A stretch of 22,463 bases of DNA from a virus. Below, in pieces: positions 21,163 to 22,463 of the stretch. The position numbers and the translations under genes are program-made. How positions within the stretch are numbered: the stretch's first letter is position 1; the number at the start of each line of letters is the position of its first letter. The stretch lies in IMG/VR virus record IMGVR_UViG_3300030419_003365, positions 2,535-24,997 of that record. One strand, written 5' to 3'. Below the pieces are notes generated by a model. It worked only from the letters and a program-made list of their open reading frames with translations. It searched no databases and had not been told where the DNA came from.

Positions 21163-21182
21163 TTTTGAGGGGGGAAGTATTT

Positions 21183-21356
21183 TTGAGAAAAAGAACATAT
21201 CCACAGCATTTTAAATACTTCTGGAAAATGGGATCTTTAATGTTTGCGGCTGGAATAATGTTCATCCTTAAAGGCGTGTTTCCTTTCATCCCCATTCCAG
21301 AAAAATTACAACTCCTTACAGTCGCAGGTAAATTTTATAGGTGGGTCAATGAGTGA
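21183..21356 (+). CDS. Small membrane protein with TTG start (57 residues)
   Basis: The TTG at 21183 was chosen because GAGGGGGGAAG lies just upstream; the in-frame ATG at 21102 is inside the previous gene and adds a segment with no site. The product (MRKRTYPQHFKYFWKMGSLM onward) has a basic N-terminus, one hydrophobic segment (about 17-36, ending IMFILKGVFPFIPIP) and a short tail (YRWVNE). Probably a single-pass inner-membrane protein. Function unknown. Confidence 0.6.
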   Translation: MRKRTYPQHFKYFWKMGSLMFAAGIMFILKGVFPFIPIPEKLQLLTVAGKFYRWVNE

Positions 21357-21790
21357 GTTGCGAGAACTGTAGTTGTAACTGTGAAAGACTAGCGACACCC
21401 AGACTCGGCCAGCTTCGCGTCAAGAAAAAAGTACTACTGAACCAGGACAGGCCCGACCATTTAGAAGTGGCGATTGGAGAAATAGAACTCGTTAATGATT
21501 CGGAAATTCATTATATTGTTAGCTTTGGTGGTGGAAACAGTGTAAGAATTATAGGTAACGATAACTGGAATAAGTTTGTTGAAATGATTAGATGGCTAGC
21601 CTGGAACCCAGCGGATACCATTGAGGGTCCATTCAATGTCGACGAATGGCATCCCGTTTGCGATACTTGTGGCATATCTTATGCCGAAGGGTCTGACCAT
21701 AAGTGCTTGACTTCACAGGCAAATACAAACCCATCAATAAAAATTGAAACTTTTGAGCAAAAAACTCTTGACGACGAGCCTCTCACGTGA
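21353..21790 (+). CDS. Cys-rich, probable zinc-binding hypothetical protein
   Basis: 145 residues. GTG start overlapping the preceding stop (GTGA), with GGTGGG upstream. N-terminus SCENCSCNCERL holds four Cys in eight residues. The middle is beta-rich (LEVAIGEIELVNDSEIHYIV, VRIIGNDNWNKFVEMI), and CDTCG (about 103-107) plus DHKC (about 115-118) form a second Cys/His cluster. Two metal sites are likely. Its 3' end contains the -35 and touches the -10 of the next promoter. Not recognised. Confidence 0.7.
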   Translation: MSCENCSCNCERLATPRLGQLRVKKKVLLNQDRPDHLEVAIGEIELVNDSEIHYIVSFGGGNSVRIIGNDNWNKFVEMIRWLAWNPADTIEGPFNVDEWHPVCDTCGISYAEGSDHKCLTSQANTNPSIKIETFEQKTLDDEPLT

Positions 21791-21796
21791 TACTAT
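21768..21796 (+). promoter_or_regulatory. Sigma-70-like promoter
   Basis: TTGACG (21768-21773), 17-nt spacer, TACTAT (21791-21796) preceded by TGA (extended -10); an overlapping TATACA lies 3 nt further. It is embedded in the last codons of the preceding gene. Leader of about 23 nt with AAGGGAG before the ATG at 21826. Confidence 0.7.
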
Positions 21797-21825
21797 ACAT
21801 ATAGAAACAATCAAGGGAGCCCAAA

Positions 21826-22320
21826 ATGCAAGCAAACGATATTTTGATGAAGAAATGGTGTTTCGGTTTCGGTCGTTCTAAGGCACGAACGGAGGTTACA
21901 ATGAATCGGCAAGGCGAACTACAAACTTTCCGCTCATTCCCTAAGTATCGCACCATTGTATTTAAAGTATCACAGGCGCGAAAGCAAGGCAAGCAGTGGC
22001 ACGTTGAGGGGCAGCAGTTCTCTTCACTCAATGGAAAGCCAAAAAAGACCACTCTCGTCTTGACTGAAAAGAATGGATTGCTTTTTGCCCCAAACCAAAA
22101 GCGACCCTTTCTTATGATGCGCAATGCTGCTGCGCCAACTGAAAAGGGCCTCCCGCCAGTTGGTAGTCTCATTACGGTGGACAAAAAGCACGCAATCGTT
22201 ACAGAAGTTGGCCGGAACGAACTAACGGTTTTCGTCAAGGGTGAGTTACAGAAGATTACTTGTAAACCAGGAACAGTTCGGTGGCATTCTGATAAAATTC
22301 TTGCCGCTGCTGTAAAATAA
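21826..22320 (+). CDS. Basic beta-rich hypothetical protein, 164 residues
   Basis: Not recognised. AAGGGAG lies 7 nt before the ATG. Strongly basic, with strands around YRTIVFKVSQARKQGKQWHV (about 41-60) and a C-terminal part PVGSLITVDKKHAIVTEVGR (about 111-130) then LTVFVKGELQKITC, which again looks like a small barrel related in style to the VGDLV proteins. Possibly binds nucleic acid. Single-gene unit between two promoters. Confidence 0.7.
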   Translation: MQANDILMKKWCFGFGRSKARTEVTMNRQGELQTFRSFPKYRTIVFKVSQARKQGKQWHVEGQQFSSLNGKPKKTTLVLTEKNGLLFAPNQKRPFLMMRNAAAPTEKGLPPVGSLITVDKKHAIVTEVGRNELTVFVKGELQKITCKPGTVRWHSDKILAAAVK

Positions 22321-22323
22321 TTC

Positions 22324-22352
22324 TTGACTTTCTCAAAACCCTTTGGTATAAT
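22324..22352 (+). promoter_or_regulatory. Near-consensus sigma-70 promoter, leaderless message
   Basis: TTGACT (22324-22329), 17-nt spacer, TATAAT (22347-22352) with TGG upstream (extended -10). The ATG of the next gene is at 22359, exactly 7 nt after the -10, where transcription is expected to start. Confidence 0.88.
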
Positions 22353-22358
22353 GTAGTT

Positions 22359-22463
22359 ATGAAAGTCGGTGATTTAGTGCGTGTGAACGAGAACTGTATC
22401 GTGCCCTATCTGGGAATCGTTGTATCTATCAACTCGAAGGGTGGCGCTCTTGTGCGCTCAACG
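22359..22463 (+). CDS. VGDLVR-type small barrel protein, copy 4, cut by window edge
   Basis: First 35 codons only; the frame is open to the right edge. MKVGDLVRVNENC is almost identical to the start of the gene at 4922 (MKVGDLVRVKEYC), followed by a strand YLGIVVSINSKGGALVR. No ribosome-binding site; the ATG coincides with the predicted transcription start. Function unknown. Confidence 0.75.
   Translation, partial: MKVGDLVRVNENCIVPYLGIVVSINSKGGALVRST

Noticed and set aside
21102-21182. Upstream ATG start for the 57-residue membrane protein
   Set aside because: It overlaps the preceding small gene, has no ribosome-binding site and reads through the AACTATTTAT gap; the TTG at 21183 has GAGGGGGGAAG.
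1-22463. tRNA genes, CRISPR arrays, insertion sequences, integrase or attachment sites
   Set aside because: No cloverleaf-like intergenic sequence, no spaced direct repeats, and no transposase or recombinase motif was seen; gaps are too short for most of these.

Overview
The window is a gene-dense stretch of a large tailed bacteriophage genome. About 37 genes can be supported, all on the plus strand, and most overlap or abut by 1 to 50 nt. The largest gene-free stretch is about 135 nt. No tRNA, rRNA, insertion sequence or CRISPR array was seen. The phage assignment rests on the mix of genes: a replicative C-family DNA polymerase, a DUF3310-type phage protein, dUTPase, a cytoplasmic-type amidase (endolysin), many tiny uncharacterised proteins, and proteins whose N-termini resemble capsid-targeting leaders of T4-like internal proteins. 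Promoters match the host sigma-70 consensus and a small-heat-shock leader resembles a proteobacterial ROSE thermometer, so a Gram-negative, probably proteobacterial host is likely. A marine T4-superfamily or other giant myovirus is my inference, not a proven identity.

Layout. 1-1655: C-terminal half of a DnaE-type polymerase, entering from the left edge. 1660-6860: a transcription unit opened by a consensus promoter, carrying a PD-(D/E)XK endonuclease with an adjoining beta-class DNA methyltransferase (a likely restriction-modification pair), dUTPase, several small proteins, a DUF3310 protein, two small VGDL-type barrel proteins, an IMP dehydrogenase/GMP reductase-family enzyme and a Cys-rich protein with a sigma-70 region-4-like helix-turn-helix. 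6918-11537: a very acidic protein with a likely virion-associated leader, a membrane-anchored protein, two small proteins, a ClpP-like protease, a peptidoglycan amidase, and a 484-residue protein with a PD-(D/E)XK-like core. 11539-15900: a full-length GroEL under its own promoter, a tail-anchored coiled-coil protein, a unit of small genes including a glutaredoxin, and an Hsp20 gene with promoter, two-hairpin leader and downstream hairpin. 15953-19358: a di-iron fatty-acid-hydroxylase-like membrane protein, a secreted small protein, and an 865-residue protein that looks like a packaged or injected virion protein. 19390-22463: a VGDLVR protein with a leaderless promoter, a PAP2 phosphatase, a free-standing LeuA-type regulatory domain, two tiny membrane proteins, a zinc-binding-like protein, one unknown, and the start of a second leaderless VGDLVR gene.

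How it works together. Eight sigma-70 promoters divide the region. Seven sit directly at the stop codon of the previous gene and one lies inside a gene. Three themes stand out: nucleotide supply and DNA protection (polymerase, dUTPase, IMPDH-family enzyme, methyltransferase and nuclease), a phage-borne proteostasis set (ClpP-like, GroEL, Hsp20), and membrane or lipid-modifying enzymes (hydroxylase, PAP2). The most striking single element is the leader of hsp20, which folds by hand into a stable hairpin followed by a ROSE-like hairpin that sequesters the ribosome-binding site.
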